Assembly: GCA_965262315.1 (NCBI GenBank)
Contig: CBDHFJ010000029.1
Location: 1 to 10,399, forward strand
Source of the DNA: JBCCFK01 sp965262315
Lineage (GTDB): Bacteria; Actinomycetota; Acidimicrobiia; Acidimicrobiales; UBA8592
Direction: 5' to 3'
Length of the DNA: 10,399 nt
A program made the translations under genes and the position numbers. Positions 5,436 to 10,399 of the stretch are shown in pieces. Numbering within the stretch: position 1 is the first letter of the stretch; each line of letters opens with the position of its first letter. The notes beneath the pieces are model-generated. The model made no database searches, was not told where the DNA came from, and worked only from the letters and a program-made list of their open reading frames with translations.

Positions 5436-7123
5436 CTGATCCAGGCCGACTGGTAGGGGGCGAGGTCGAGCCCGGTCTGGCCGGCGACGATCGCCTCGCC
5501 GGAGATGAGGTCGTGCCAGTCGTCGGTGGCGATCAGGTTGAGCCGGTGGAGCTCGATGGTGCGAGGCAGGGGCGTGCAGTTGTGGACCGCGAAGATGCTC
5601 TGGGTGCGATCGCGGCTCTGACGCCAGAACGCGAAGATCTCGGTCCCGAGTTGCAGGGTGAACTGCGTGGCGCCCGGGTCGAACGCCGGCTGGTTCCGCC
5701 GGATCTCCAGGAGGCGGAGCAATTCGGTGGCGGCCCGTCCTTCGGGGGAGGACATGTCGTCGAGGATGTCGAGCGCGTCCTGCAGCTCCAGCCGAGCCCG
5801 GGTGATGTCGCGGCGGATGCCGGTGGCGTCCGCGGTCGCGCGGTCGTTCGGTCGGGCGAACAAGCTGTTGATCCACAGCGCGGGAATGCCTTCGACGCCG
5901 AGAAGGATGGCGTGGGCACACACGAAGCGGTCGGCGTCGCCTGCGAACAGGTCCCACAGCGAGATGTTGAGCTCGTAGGGCCGGGGCCCGCCGGGTGCGT
6001 CGTAGGTGCCGTGCAGGCCGCCCCGTGAGTCGCCGATGTCGACGAGGCGGGCGATCTCGTCGTCGCTCAGCAGGCCCTCGGCCGGGCGGACGCCGATGCC
6101 GTCGTGCGAGGCGAGGAAGTTCAGGTACGTGCAGCCGGGCGGTGCGGGCGGCATCTGCATCATCCAGGCCGAGAGCCGGTCGGCGCGCCCGTGCAGCATG
6201 GCGTCGACCACCAGCGGCGGCAGGCTGAAGTTGTAGATCATGTGGGCTTCGTCGCGGTTGCCGAAGTAGCTGAGGTTCTCGAGGTTCGGCACGTTGGTCT
6301 CGGTGACCAGGCACACGTGTGGAGCGCGGACGGTCAGCAGGGTGTGCCACAGCCGGATCATCTCGTGGGTCTGGGGCAGGTGGATGCAGGGGGTGCCCAG
6401 CTCCTTCCACAGGTAGGCGACCGCGTCGAGGCGGACGAACCGAGCACCGTGACCGATGTAGAGATCCAGGACCCGCAGCATGGCGAGCAGGACCTCGGGG
6501 TTGCGGTAGTCGAGGTCGACCTGGTCAGGGGAGAAGGTGCACCAGGCGTGCCGGGTTCCTTCGGCGGTGTCGTAGGCGTTGAGGAGTGGCAACGCGCGCG
6601 GGCGGACCACCGAGGAGGTGTCGGCGTCGGCGGGAGCGGTCACGAAGAAGTCCCGGCCTGGTTCCTCGGCCGCCAGGAACTGACGGAACCAGTCCGACTC
6701 GCTCGACGCGTGGTTGCAGACCAGGTCGGCCATCAGGTCGACGTGATCGCAGAGTGCGTCCAGGTCGGCCCAGGTGCCGAGGTCGGGGTCCACCGCCTCG
6801 TAGTCGATGACGCTGAACCCGCGGTCGGAGCTGTAGGGGTTGAACGGCAGGACGTGTACGACAGAGACGGCCGGCTCGAGCCGCTCGGTGACGAGCTGAT
6901 GGAGGACCTGCAAGGGCGGTCGGTCGCCGTCGACGACGCTGTCGCCGTAGCTGATCAGAAAGGCGTCGGCGCTCGTCCAACGCTGCTCGGGAGGATGGTG
7001 CGCGGCATGGCCCGGGATGCCGATCGCCTCCAGGACCAGGGGAACGAGCATGTCGAGGTCGGCGTCGGGGTACAGCACGCGCAGGTGCGCACGGATCCGC
7101 TCCGTGAAAGCCTCGTCGGTCAT
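5426..7123 (-). CDS. GH13_18 glycoside phosphorylase, probably glucosylglycerate phosphorylase (sucrose phosphorylase-like)
   Basis: A 565-residue (beta/alpha)8 alpha-amylase-family enzyme of the sucrose phosphorylase subfamily. Landmarks in order are LISYGDSV (56-63), VLPFNPYSSDRGFSVIDY (91-108), DLVCNHASSESDWF (133-146), FVRLDAVAYLWKELGT (229-244) with nucleophile Asp233, VTETNVPNLENLSYFG (273-288) with acid/base Glu275, LNFLASHDGIGVRP (334-347) with transition-state Asp341, and RPYELNISLWD (381-391). The subfamily phosphorolyses alpha-glucosides to alpha-glucose 1-phosphate; members act on sucrose, sucrose 6'-phosphate or glucosylglycerate. Lying end-to-end with gpgS, the substrate is most likely glucosylglycerate, yielding glucose 1-phosphate and glycerate. 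This is inference from context, since the motifs alone do not separate the specificities. ATG 7123 is preceded by TAGCCT at 6 bases, so a leaderless start is likely. It shares its terminator with gpgS. Confidence 0.88.
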   Translation of the reverse strand: MTDEAFTERIRAHLRVLYPDADLDMLVPLVLEAIGIPGHAAHHPPEQRWTSADAFLISYGDSVVDGDRPPLQVLHQLVTERLEPAVSVVHVLPFNPYSSDRGFSVIDYEAVDPDLGTWADLDALCDHVDLMADLVCNHASSESDWFRQFLAAEEPGRDFFVTAPADADTSSVVRPRALPLLNAYDTAEGTRHAWCTFSPDQVDLDYRNPEVLLAMLRVLDLYIGHGARFVRLDAVAYLWKELGTPCIHLPQTHEMIRLWHTLLTVRAPHVCLVTETNVPNLENLSYFGNRDEAHMIYNFSLPPLVVDAMLHGRADRLSAWMMQMPPAPPGCTYLNFLASHDGIGVRPAEGLLSDDEIARLVDIGDSRGGLHGTYDAPGGPRPYELNISLWDLFAGDADRFVCAHAILLGVEGIPALWINSLFARPNDRATADATGIRRDITRARLELQDALDILDDMSSPEGRAATELLRLLEIRRNQPAFDPGATQFTLQLGTEIFAFWRQSRDRTQSIFAVHNCTPLPRTIELHRLNLIATDDWHDLISGEAIVAGQTGLDLAPYQSAWISNA

Positions 7124-7129
7124 CCGGGC

Positions 7130-7135
7130 AGGCTA
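7130..7135 (-). promoter_or_regulatory. Putative -10 box (TAGCCT) for leaderless GH13 transcript
   Basis: TAGCCT on the minus strand lies 6 bases before ATG 7123. A weak TTCGGC-like -35 candidate sits about 16 bases further upstream. There is no Shine-Dalgarno sequence. Confidence 0.4.
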
Positions 7136-7164
7136 GTGCCGCATCATGACCGCCGAACGCGAAC

Positions 7165-7186
7165 CGGCACCCCTTTCGGGGTGCCG
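7165..7186 (-). terminator. Perfect 9-bp hairpin with GAAA tetraloop downstream of acyl-CoA dehydrogenase
   Basis: CGGCACCCC (7165-7173) and GGGGTGCCG (7178-7186) form a perfect stem around a 4-base loop. In a minus-strand transcript the loop reads GAAA, a stable GNRA tetraloop; on the plus strand it reads UUUC. It lies about 110 bases past the acyl-CoA dehydrogenase stop and about 40 bases before the GH13 start. The likely role is a terminator for the dehydrogenase, although no U-run follows. Confidence 0.55.
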
Positions 7187-7201
7187 ATCCTTGCGTTTCT
7201 C

Positions 7202-7230
7202 GAGCCTGACGGTGCGGGTGCCGAAGGCTC
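7202..7230. repeat. Second inverted repeat GAGCCT-N17-AGGCTC in the same intergenic region
   Basis: GAGCCT (7202-7207) is inverted as AGGCTC (7225-7230). It lies between the acyl-CoA dehydrogenase stop and the GNRA hairpin, so a minus-strand transcript would meet it first. It may be part of a two-hairpin terminator, but it is weaker than the neighbouring 9-bp hairpin. Confidence 0.3.
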
Positions 7231-7296
7231 AGGTGCCGGCTTGTCGACGAGCGCTCGGTGGTTTCCGATGCTGTCGTGCTCGGGAGTCGACGGTCG

Positions 7297-8409
7297 TCAG
7301 ATCCCGATGCGCTGCGCCAGCAGCTCGCGGTGGTAGGTGGGATCGCCGAAGAGCAGCTCAGAGCTCTTGGCACGCTTGAAGTACAGGTGTGCCGGATGCT
7401 CCCAGGTGAAGCCGATGCCACCGTGGATCTGGATGTTCTCGGCCGCGGCGTGGAAGTACGCCTCCGAGCAATAGGCCTTGGCCAGGCTGGCGGTCGAGGG
7501 CAGCTCGTCGTTCATCTCGGCCGCGCACCAGCCGGCGTAGTAGGCGGCGGACTTGGCCGACTCGACCTCGAGCAGCATGTCCGCGCACTTGTGCTTGATG
7601 GCCTGGAACGAGCCGATCGGGCGACCGAACTGCACGCGGACCTTGGCGTACTCGACCGACATGTCGAGGCACATCTGGGCGCCACCGACCTGCTCGGCGG
7701 CGAGGGCCACGGCGGCGAGGTCGAGGACGCCGTTGAGGACGTCCCAGCCGCCACCGTCGGTGCCGATGAGCTTGGCGGGGGTGCCGCTGAACTCGAGCTT
7801 GGCCTGCTTGCGGGTCTGATCCATGGTGGACAGCGCAGTGCGGGTCAGGCCGTTGGCGTCGGCGGCCACCTGGAAGAGGCTCACGCCGGCGTCGGTGCGG
7901 GCGGCGACCAGGATGATGTCGGCGGTGTGGCCGTCGAGGACGTACATCTTGGTGCCGTCGAGGGTGTAGCCGTCACCGGAGGCGGTGGCCTGCATGGTGA
8001 TGCCGGACTCGTCCCACTTGCCGTTCTCCTCGGTGAAGGCCAGCGTGGCGATGGTGCCGCCGGCGATCTGGGGGAGAAGCTCGCTCTTGGCGGCCTCGTC
8101 ACCGGAATGGATGAGGGTGTTGGCGGCGAGCACGACGCTGGAGAAGAACGGGGCGCACAGCAGGGCGCGGCCCATCTCCTCGAGCACCACGATCAGCTCG
8201 ACGTAGCCGTAGCCCTGGCCGCCGTACTCCTCGGGGATGATGAGCGCCTGCAGGCCCATCTGCTCGCCCATCTGGCTCCAGACGTCGGCGTCGTAGCCGT
8301 TGTCGGTGGCCATCTGCTCGCGGACGGCGGCCTCGTCGGACTTGTCCTCGAGGAAGCTGCGGACGAACTCGCGGAGCTGTTCCTGCTCCTCAGAGAATGC
8401 GAAGTTCAC
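7297..8409 (-). CDS. Acyl-CoA dehydrogenase family protein (FadE-like)
   Basis: A 370-residue member of the FAD-dependent acyl-CoA dehydrogenase family (fatty-acyl, branched or steroid side-chain CoA substrates). Features in order: N-terminal helix MNFAFSEEQEQLREFVRSFL; IIPEEYGGQGYGYVELIVVLEEMGR (57-81); AFTEENGKWD (124-133), in place of the common LTEPxAGSD; middle beta domain to about 215; KVRVQFGRPIGSFQAIKHKCADM (256-278); and IHGGIGFTWEHPAHLYFKRA (328-347), the FAD-contacting C-terminal part. The usual catalytic Glu (Tyr-Glu-Gly-Thr in MCAD) aligns without gaps to Phe354 in LLFGD. The alternative isovaleryl-CoA-type position also seems to lack Glu, so it may be one subunit of a heteromeric enzyme or use a different base. 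GTG 8409 is fixed by AGGAG 6 bases upstream. It is divergent from vapBC; no fatty-acid partner gene is visible here. Confidence 0.9.
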   Translation of the reverse strand: MNFAFSEEQEQLREFVRSFLEDKSDEAAVREQMATDNGYDADVWSQMGEQMGLQALIIPEEYGGQGYGYVELIVVLEEMGRALLCAPFFSSVVLAANTLIHSGDEAAKSELLPQIAGGTIATLAFTEENGKWDESGITMQATASGDGYTLDGTKMYVLDGHTADIILVAARTDAGVSLFQVAADANGLTRTALSTMDQTRKQAKLEFSGTPAKLIGTDGGGWDVLNGVLDLAAVALAAEQVGGAQMCLDMSVEYAKVRVQFGRPIGSFQAIKHKCADMLLEVESAKSAAYYAGWCAAEMNDELPSTASLAKAYCSEAYFHAAAENIQIHGGIGFTWEHPAHLYFKRAKSSELLFGDPTYHRELLAQRIGI

Positions 8410-8415
8410 GGTGAT

Positions 8416-8420
8416 CTCCT
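8416..8420 (-). promoter_or_regulatory. Shine-Dalgarno AGGAG deciding the GTG start of the acyl-CoA dehydrogenase
   Basis: On the minus strand AGGAG is followed by ATCACC (6 bases) and then GTG 8409, the unusual start codon chosen for this gene. Confidence 0.65.
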
Positions 8421-8483
8421 GTGATCAGCTCTGGTGACTGGAGCAGATCGTACGGCCTTCGGTCGATCCTGTCGCATCGAGAT

Positions 8484-8512
8484 GTGTACACCTGTGCTAC
8501 GCCTCTGGCACA
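8484..8512. promoter_or_regulatory. Candidate vapBC operator: GTGTACAC palindrome plus TGTGC-N10-GCACA
   Basis: The region between the acyl-CoA dehydrogenase and vapB holds GTGTACAC (8484-8491, a perfect palindrome). Just after it comes the inverted repeat TGTGC (8493-8497) with GCACA (8508-8512), spaced 10 bases. Both lie 8-37 bases before the vapB ATG, where VapB-VapC complexes typically bind to autorepress. A box CACACT 6 bases before the ATG could be a poor -10. Confidence 0.4.
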
Positions 8513-8520
8513 CTGGCGCC

Positions 8521-8805
8521 ATGGATGACACGCCCAACCACGTCGGGGTCCGCGAGCTTCGCAATCAGGTGGCCGCCGTGGTGCGGCGTGCCGGGGGAGG
8601 GGACCGGGTCATCGTGACGGTCGACGGTCGCCCCGTGGCCCAGCTGGGGCCGGTCGAGCCGACGGGCGGTCTGACGCTGGACGACCTCGTCGCCGGCGGC
8701 CTCGTCCACCCGCCCGGTCGCCGCGACAAGCCCGAGCCGCCCGATCCGGCGTTCCTGCCCGTCGACCTGCGCGCCGACAGCGTCCTCGACGAGGTGCGGG
8801 GATGA
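8521..8805 (+). CDS. vapB: VapB-type antitoxin, Phd/YefM family
   Basis: A 94-residue antitoxin expected to bind and inhibit the adjacent VapC ribonuclease and to repress its own operon. The N-terminal half has the Phd/YefM DNA-binding fold: VGVRELRNQVAAVVRRAGGGD (about 8-28), then RVIVTVDGRPVAQLGPVEP (29-47). This is the characteristic helix then 'V-T-x-x-G-x-P-V-A-x-L' pattern. The C-terminal half (about 55-94) is polar, Pro/Asp-rich and likely disordered until it wraps the toxin. ATG 8521 has no Shine-Dalgarno sequence, so a leaderless start is possible. The stop overlaps the vapC start in ATGA. Confidence 0.88.
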   Translation: MDDTPNHVGVRELRNQVAAVVRRAGGGDRVIVTVDGRPVAQLGPVEPTGGLTLDDLVAGGLVHPPGRRDKPEPPDPAFLPVDLRADSVLDEVRG

Positions 8806-9227
8806 GCGACCCGATCCTCGCCCTCGACACCTCCGCCCTGATGCGGCGCTACATCCCGGACCCGCACGCCGGTCTCGTGCTCGACGCCATGGCAGGAGCC
8901 GAGGTGTGGTGCGCATCGGAGATCGCCCGCACCGAGGTCCTGCTGGCGTTGCACCGGATGGCGATGGCCCCGTTCCAGCACGAGGAGCTGTGGCGCTCGG
9001 CCCGGGCGGACTGGGACGCGTTCCACGTGGTGCCGGTCGACGGCCGATGCCTCAGCCACGCCGCCGACCTCGGGGCGACGTACGGGTTGCGGCTGACCGA
9101 TGCCATCCACCTGGCCGCGGCGGATCGGCTGCCCCGGCCCGTGCGCTACCTCACGTTCGACCGCCGCCAGATTCCGGCCGCGGCCGAACTCGGTCTCGAA
9201 GTCCTGACCCCGGTGGAGGCACTGTGA
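8802..9227 (+). CDS. vapC: VapC toxin, PIN-domain ribonuclease
   Basis: A 141-residue PIN-domain RNase of a type II toxin-antitoxin pair; members cut tRNA or rRNA in an Mg-dependent way. The acidic active-site residues are all present: Asp9 in LALDTSALMRRY, Glu45 in SEIARTEVLLAL, Asp100 in YGLRLTDAIHLAAA, and Asp120 in YLTFDRRQ. The toxin should therefore be active. It overlaps vapB by four bases (ATGA), and GAGGTG upstream serves as its ribosome binding site. The target RNA cannot be told from sequence. The gene is intact and shares the base composition of its neighbours, so there is no sign of recent transfer. Confidence 0.92.
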   Translation: MSDPILALDTSALMRRYIPDPHAGLVLDAMAGAEVWCASEIARTEVLLALHRMAMAPFQHEELWRSARADWDAFHVVPVDGRCLSHAADLGATYGLRLTDAIHLAAADRLPRPVRYLTFDRRQIPAAAELGLEVLTPVEAL

Positions 9228-9304
9228 GCCGACGCGACGTTCTCCATCGACGCGAACACACTGTCGCCCGGGACCCGCACACCCGCGATCTCCACCCACC
9301 AAGG

Positions 9305-9326
9305 TCACGGCAACTTTTCTCCGTGA
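9305..9326 (+). terminator. Hairpin TCACGG-N10-CCGTGA downstream of vapC
   Basis: A perfect 6-bp stem (9305-9310 with 9321-9326) encloses a loop containing four Ts. It lies 77 bases past the vapC stop and is a plausible terminator, without a trailing U-run. Confidence 0.35.
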
Positions 9327-9405
9327 GCGACGAGATCACCCAGCGTGGCCGTTCTGCTCACGAGCGCTCCTTCGACCGCCCTCTTGACCGGAGAGTTCGA
9401 CGGCT

Positions 9406-9447
9406 GTCCGCATGCGGACTCGACTGCGTGGGACTCGATCCCGAGTC
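9406..9447. repeat. 14-base perfect palindrome followed by GACTCG/CGAGTC hairpin
   Basis: GTCCGCATGCGGAC (9406-9419) is a perfect palindrome. GACTCG (9432-9437) and CGAGTC (9442-9447) then form a stem with a 4-base loop. They could be a protein-binding site or two cruciform-type terminators between convergent genes. Confidence 0.4.
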
Positions 9448-9530
9448 GGGACAGAGCGTCGTCGGCTCCTCGACCTCCGCGAACCCCGTCGACAGCGAGA
9501 TCGGGTGATCTCTTCTTCGCTCGACTCGAA

Positions 9531-10169
9531 TCAGTTCTTGATCACCAGGTCGAAACCTGTGGCGGGGACGATGTGGTCGAAGTAGTGGTCCTCTGCCGAG
9601 GACCACCGGACGAACCACTCCTCGTGCCAGTCGAGGCCTTCACGTGCGACGAGGCGCGGGCGGCGGACGGCATACGGCACGTCCAGCAGCACGCGGAGGT
9701 CGACGAGATCCGCGAGTTCCGGGCGAGCGCTGTACGCGCCATCGAGGATGACGACGTCAGCCGGCCCGCAGATCGTCTGGCCGGTGTTCAGGCTGCCGTC
9801 GAACTGCTCCCAGTCGAACCCGAAGTACGCGGCCGGACGACCCTGCCGAAGCGCTTCGAGCACAGGTCGCTGTCGGCGCCAGTCGATGCAGTGCTGCGCC
9901 CGGTCGGCCGGCGTCATCGCATCCCACTCCTCGGCGGACCCGCCTGCGTAGAACTCGTCTCCCTCGATCACCGCGCAGTCGTCCAGTCGGTTCGCGGCGG
10001 CCCGGGCCAGCGTCGACTTGCCCGCGCCGCTGCGACCGTCGAGCGCCACCACGAGGGGTGCTCGGCCGGCTCCGGTCAGCGACTCGGTCGCGGCGACGAA
10101 CAGCTCGACCTGCTGGCGCAGTCCTGCGGCTGTCACGACCGGCTCATCAGTGGGGGAGTCCGGGGTCAT
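9531..10169 (-). CDS. Uridine kinase-like P-loop NTPase
   Basis: A 212-residue cytosolic P-loop kinase resembling the uridine kinase/phosphoribulokinase superfamily, which phosphorylates small metabolites with ATP. Walker A is GRSGAGKST (45-53), preceded by the strand PLVVALD. VIEGDEFYAGG (68-77) is the typical substrate-side acidic loop. ADVVILDGAYSARPEL (137-152) is the strand after which uridine kinases have their 'E-G' motif. LLDVPYAVRRPRLVARE (161-177) resembles the Arg-rich lid. Uridine itself is not proven as substrate; many actinobacterial proteins of this size are called uridine kinase by similarity only. ATG 10169 follows the cytochrome c stop by 15 bases with only a weak ribosome site, so cotranscription with it is plausible. 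ATG occurs again only deep inside the domain, so this start is secure. Confidence 0.82.
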   Translation of the reverse strand: MTPDSPTDEPVVTAAGLRQQVELFVAATESLTGAGRAPLVVALDGRSGAGKSTLARAAANRLDDCAVIEGDEFYAGGSAEEWDAMTPADRAQHCIDWRRQRPVLEALRQGRPAAYFGFDWEQFDGSLNTGQTICGPADVVILDGAYSARPELADLVDLRVLLDVPYAVRRPRLVAREGLDWHEEWFVRWSSAEDHYFDHIVPATGFDLVIKN

Positions 10170-10184
10170 TGCTCGACCACGTCA

Positions 10185-10399
10185 TCAGCGAAGCGACAGG
10201 AGGTAGTCGACGATCGCGTCGACCTCGTCGGCGGTCAGGACGCCCGCATAGGACGGCATGCCCTCACCCCAGCCGTCGGCATGGTGCGCGCCGGGCGCGA
10301 GGATCGACTCGCGGAGGTAGTCGGCGGCCTCGACACCGGGAACGCGGTCCGCTGCGGTCGATCCGATGGCCACGAGTGAGGGCCCGCCGACCGACGGAC
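10185..10399 (-). CDS. Class I cytochrome c domain protein, N-terminal part outside the window
   Basis: The open frame runs from the right edge to a stop at 10187-10185, giving about 70 C-terminal residues. The sequence begins PSVGGPSLVAIGSTAADRV, continues with EAADYLRESILAPGAH, then GMPSYAGVLTADEVDAIVDYLLSL. This is the C-terminal half of a small class I cytochrome c: the 'GPSL' loop after haem attachment, the helix with 'LRESI', the Met axial ligand in GMPSY, and the final helix. The CxxCH haem-binding motif should lie just beyond the edge. It would be an exported or membrane-bound electron carrier or an oxidase-associated domain. A GTG at 10373 in this frame is internal, not the start. 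The P-loop kinase follows closely downstream. Confidence 0.82.
   Translation of the reverse strand, partial: PSVGGPSLVAIGSTAADRVPGVEAADYLRESILAPGAHHADGWGEGMPSYAGVLTADEVDAIVDYLLSLR

Larger units (their letters stand above)
9228..9530. other. 303-base gap between vapC and the kinase, with palindromes but no supported gene
   Basis: No reading frame here has a good start, ribosome site or recognisable protein. The region holds a hairpin at 9305-9326, a 14-base palindrome at 9406-9419, a short hairpin at 9432-9447, and three copies of GACTCGA (9417-9423, 9432-9438, 9523-9529). GGTGATC (9504-9510) is inverted as GATCACC (9540-9546), inside the kinase 3' end. The genes on both sides point inwards, so terminators are expected. 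Confidence 0.5.

Noticed and set aside
6104..7336. 410-residue plus-strand ORF opposite the GH13 gene
   Set aside because: Val/Gly/Asp/Gln-rich antisense translation of a gene with all GH13 catalytic motifs on the minus strand.
9345..10379. 344-residue plus-strand ORF across the kinase and cytochrome region
   Set aside because: It is antisense to the Walker A-containing kinase and the cytochrome c C-terminus, with no domain of its own.
1..10399. Search by eye for CRISPR arrays, tRNA/rRNA genes, transposases and long terminal repeats
   Set aside because: No spaced repeat array, cloverleaf, transposase motif or long inverted or direct repeat pair was found. By-eye inspection could miss a divergent small RNA.

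Overview
The window is very GC-rich, with strong G/C bias at third codon positions. Its gene content (glucosylglycerate synthase, VapBC, an acyl-CoA dehydrogenase of the type common in lipid-degrading Actinobacteria, a class I cytochrome c) and its TAnnnT-type leaderless starts suggest an actinobacterium, perhaps a free-living Acidimicrobiia-like lineage. That placement is inference; there is no rRNA or marker tree in the window. It looks like chromosomal backbone with one small toxin-antitoxin module. I see no insertion sequence, CRISPR array, tRNA or rRNA.

Layout. At 1-1462 (minus) is a ProA-like glutamate-5-semialdehyde dehydrogenase, cut by the left edge. Divergent from it is a DUF389 membrane protein (1569-2900). 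That is coupled by an ATGA overlap to a small membrane-anchored or secreted hypothetical protein (2897-3229), which overlaps the start of ung (3171-3827). Convergent with ung is a small SelW-like/Rdx gene (3856-4119, minus). Its redox motif is C-x-x-U, with U encoded by an in-frame TGA followed by a SECIS-like hairpin, so I annotate it as a selenoprotein. A conventional gene call would ignore the TGA and yield a 69-residue protein lacking the active site. Divergent from it is gpgS (4201-5412), which faces a GH13_18 sugar phosphorylase (5426-7123, minus). The two genes end in one shared inverted repeat. Further right are an acyl-CoA dehydrogenase (7297-8409, minus), a VapB/VapC pair (8521-9227, plus), a 303-base gap with several palindromes, a uridine-kinase-like P-loop kinase (9531-10169, minus) and the C-terminal end of a cytochrome c (10185-10399, minus).

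How the parts fit. GpgS makes glucosyl-3-phosphoglycerate, the precursor of the compatible solute glucosylglycerate. The GH13_18 enzyme is, by context, a candidate glucosylglycerate phosphorylase that would recover glucose 1-phosphate. Together they would form a make-and-reclaim pair, although the GpgP phosphatase is not in the window. The kinase follows the cytochrome by 15 bases and may be cotranscribed with it. The other genes look like separate units. Several unit-leading genes (proA-like, ung, selW-like, GH13) have no Shine-Dalgarno sequence but carry TAnnnT 6-8 bases before the ATG, suggesting leaderless transcripts. Others (DUF389, the small ORF, acyl-CoA dehydrogenase, vapC) have normal Shine-Dalgarno sites.
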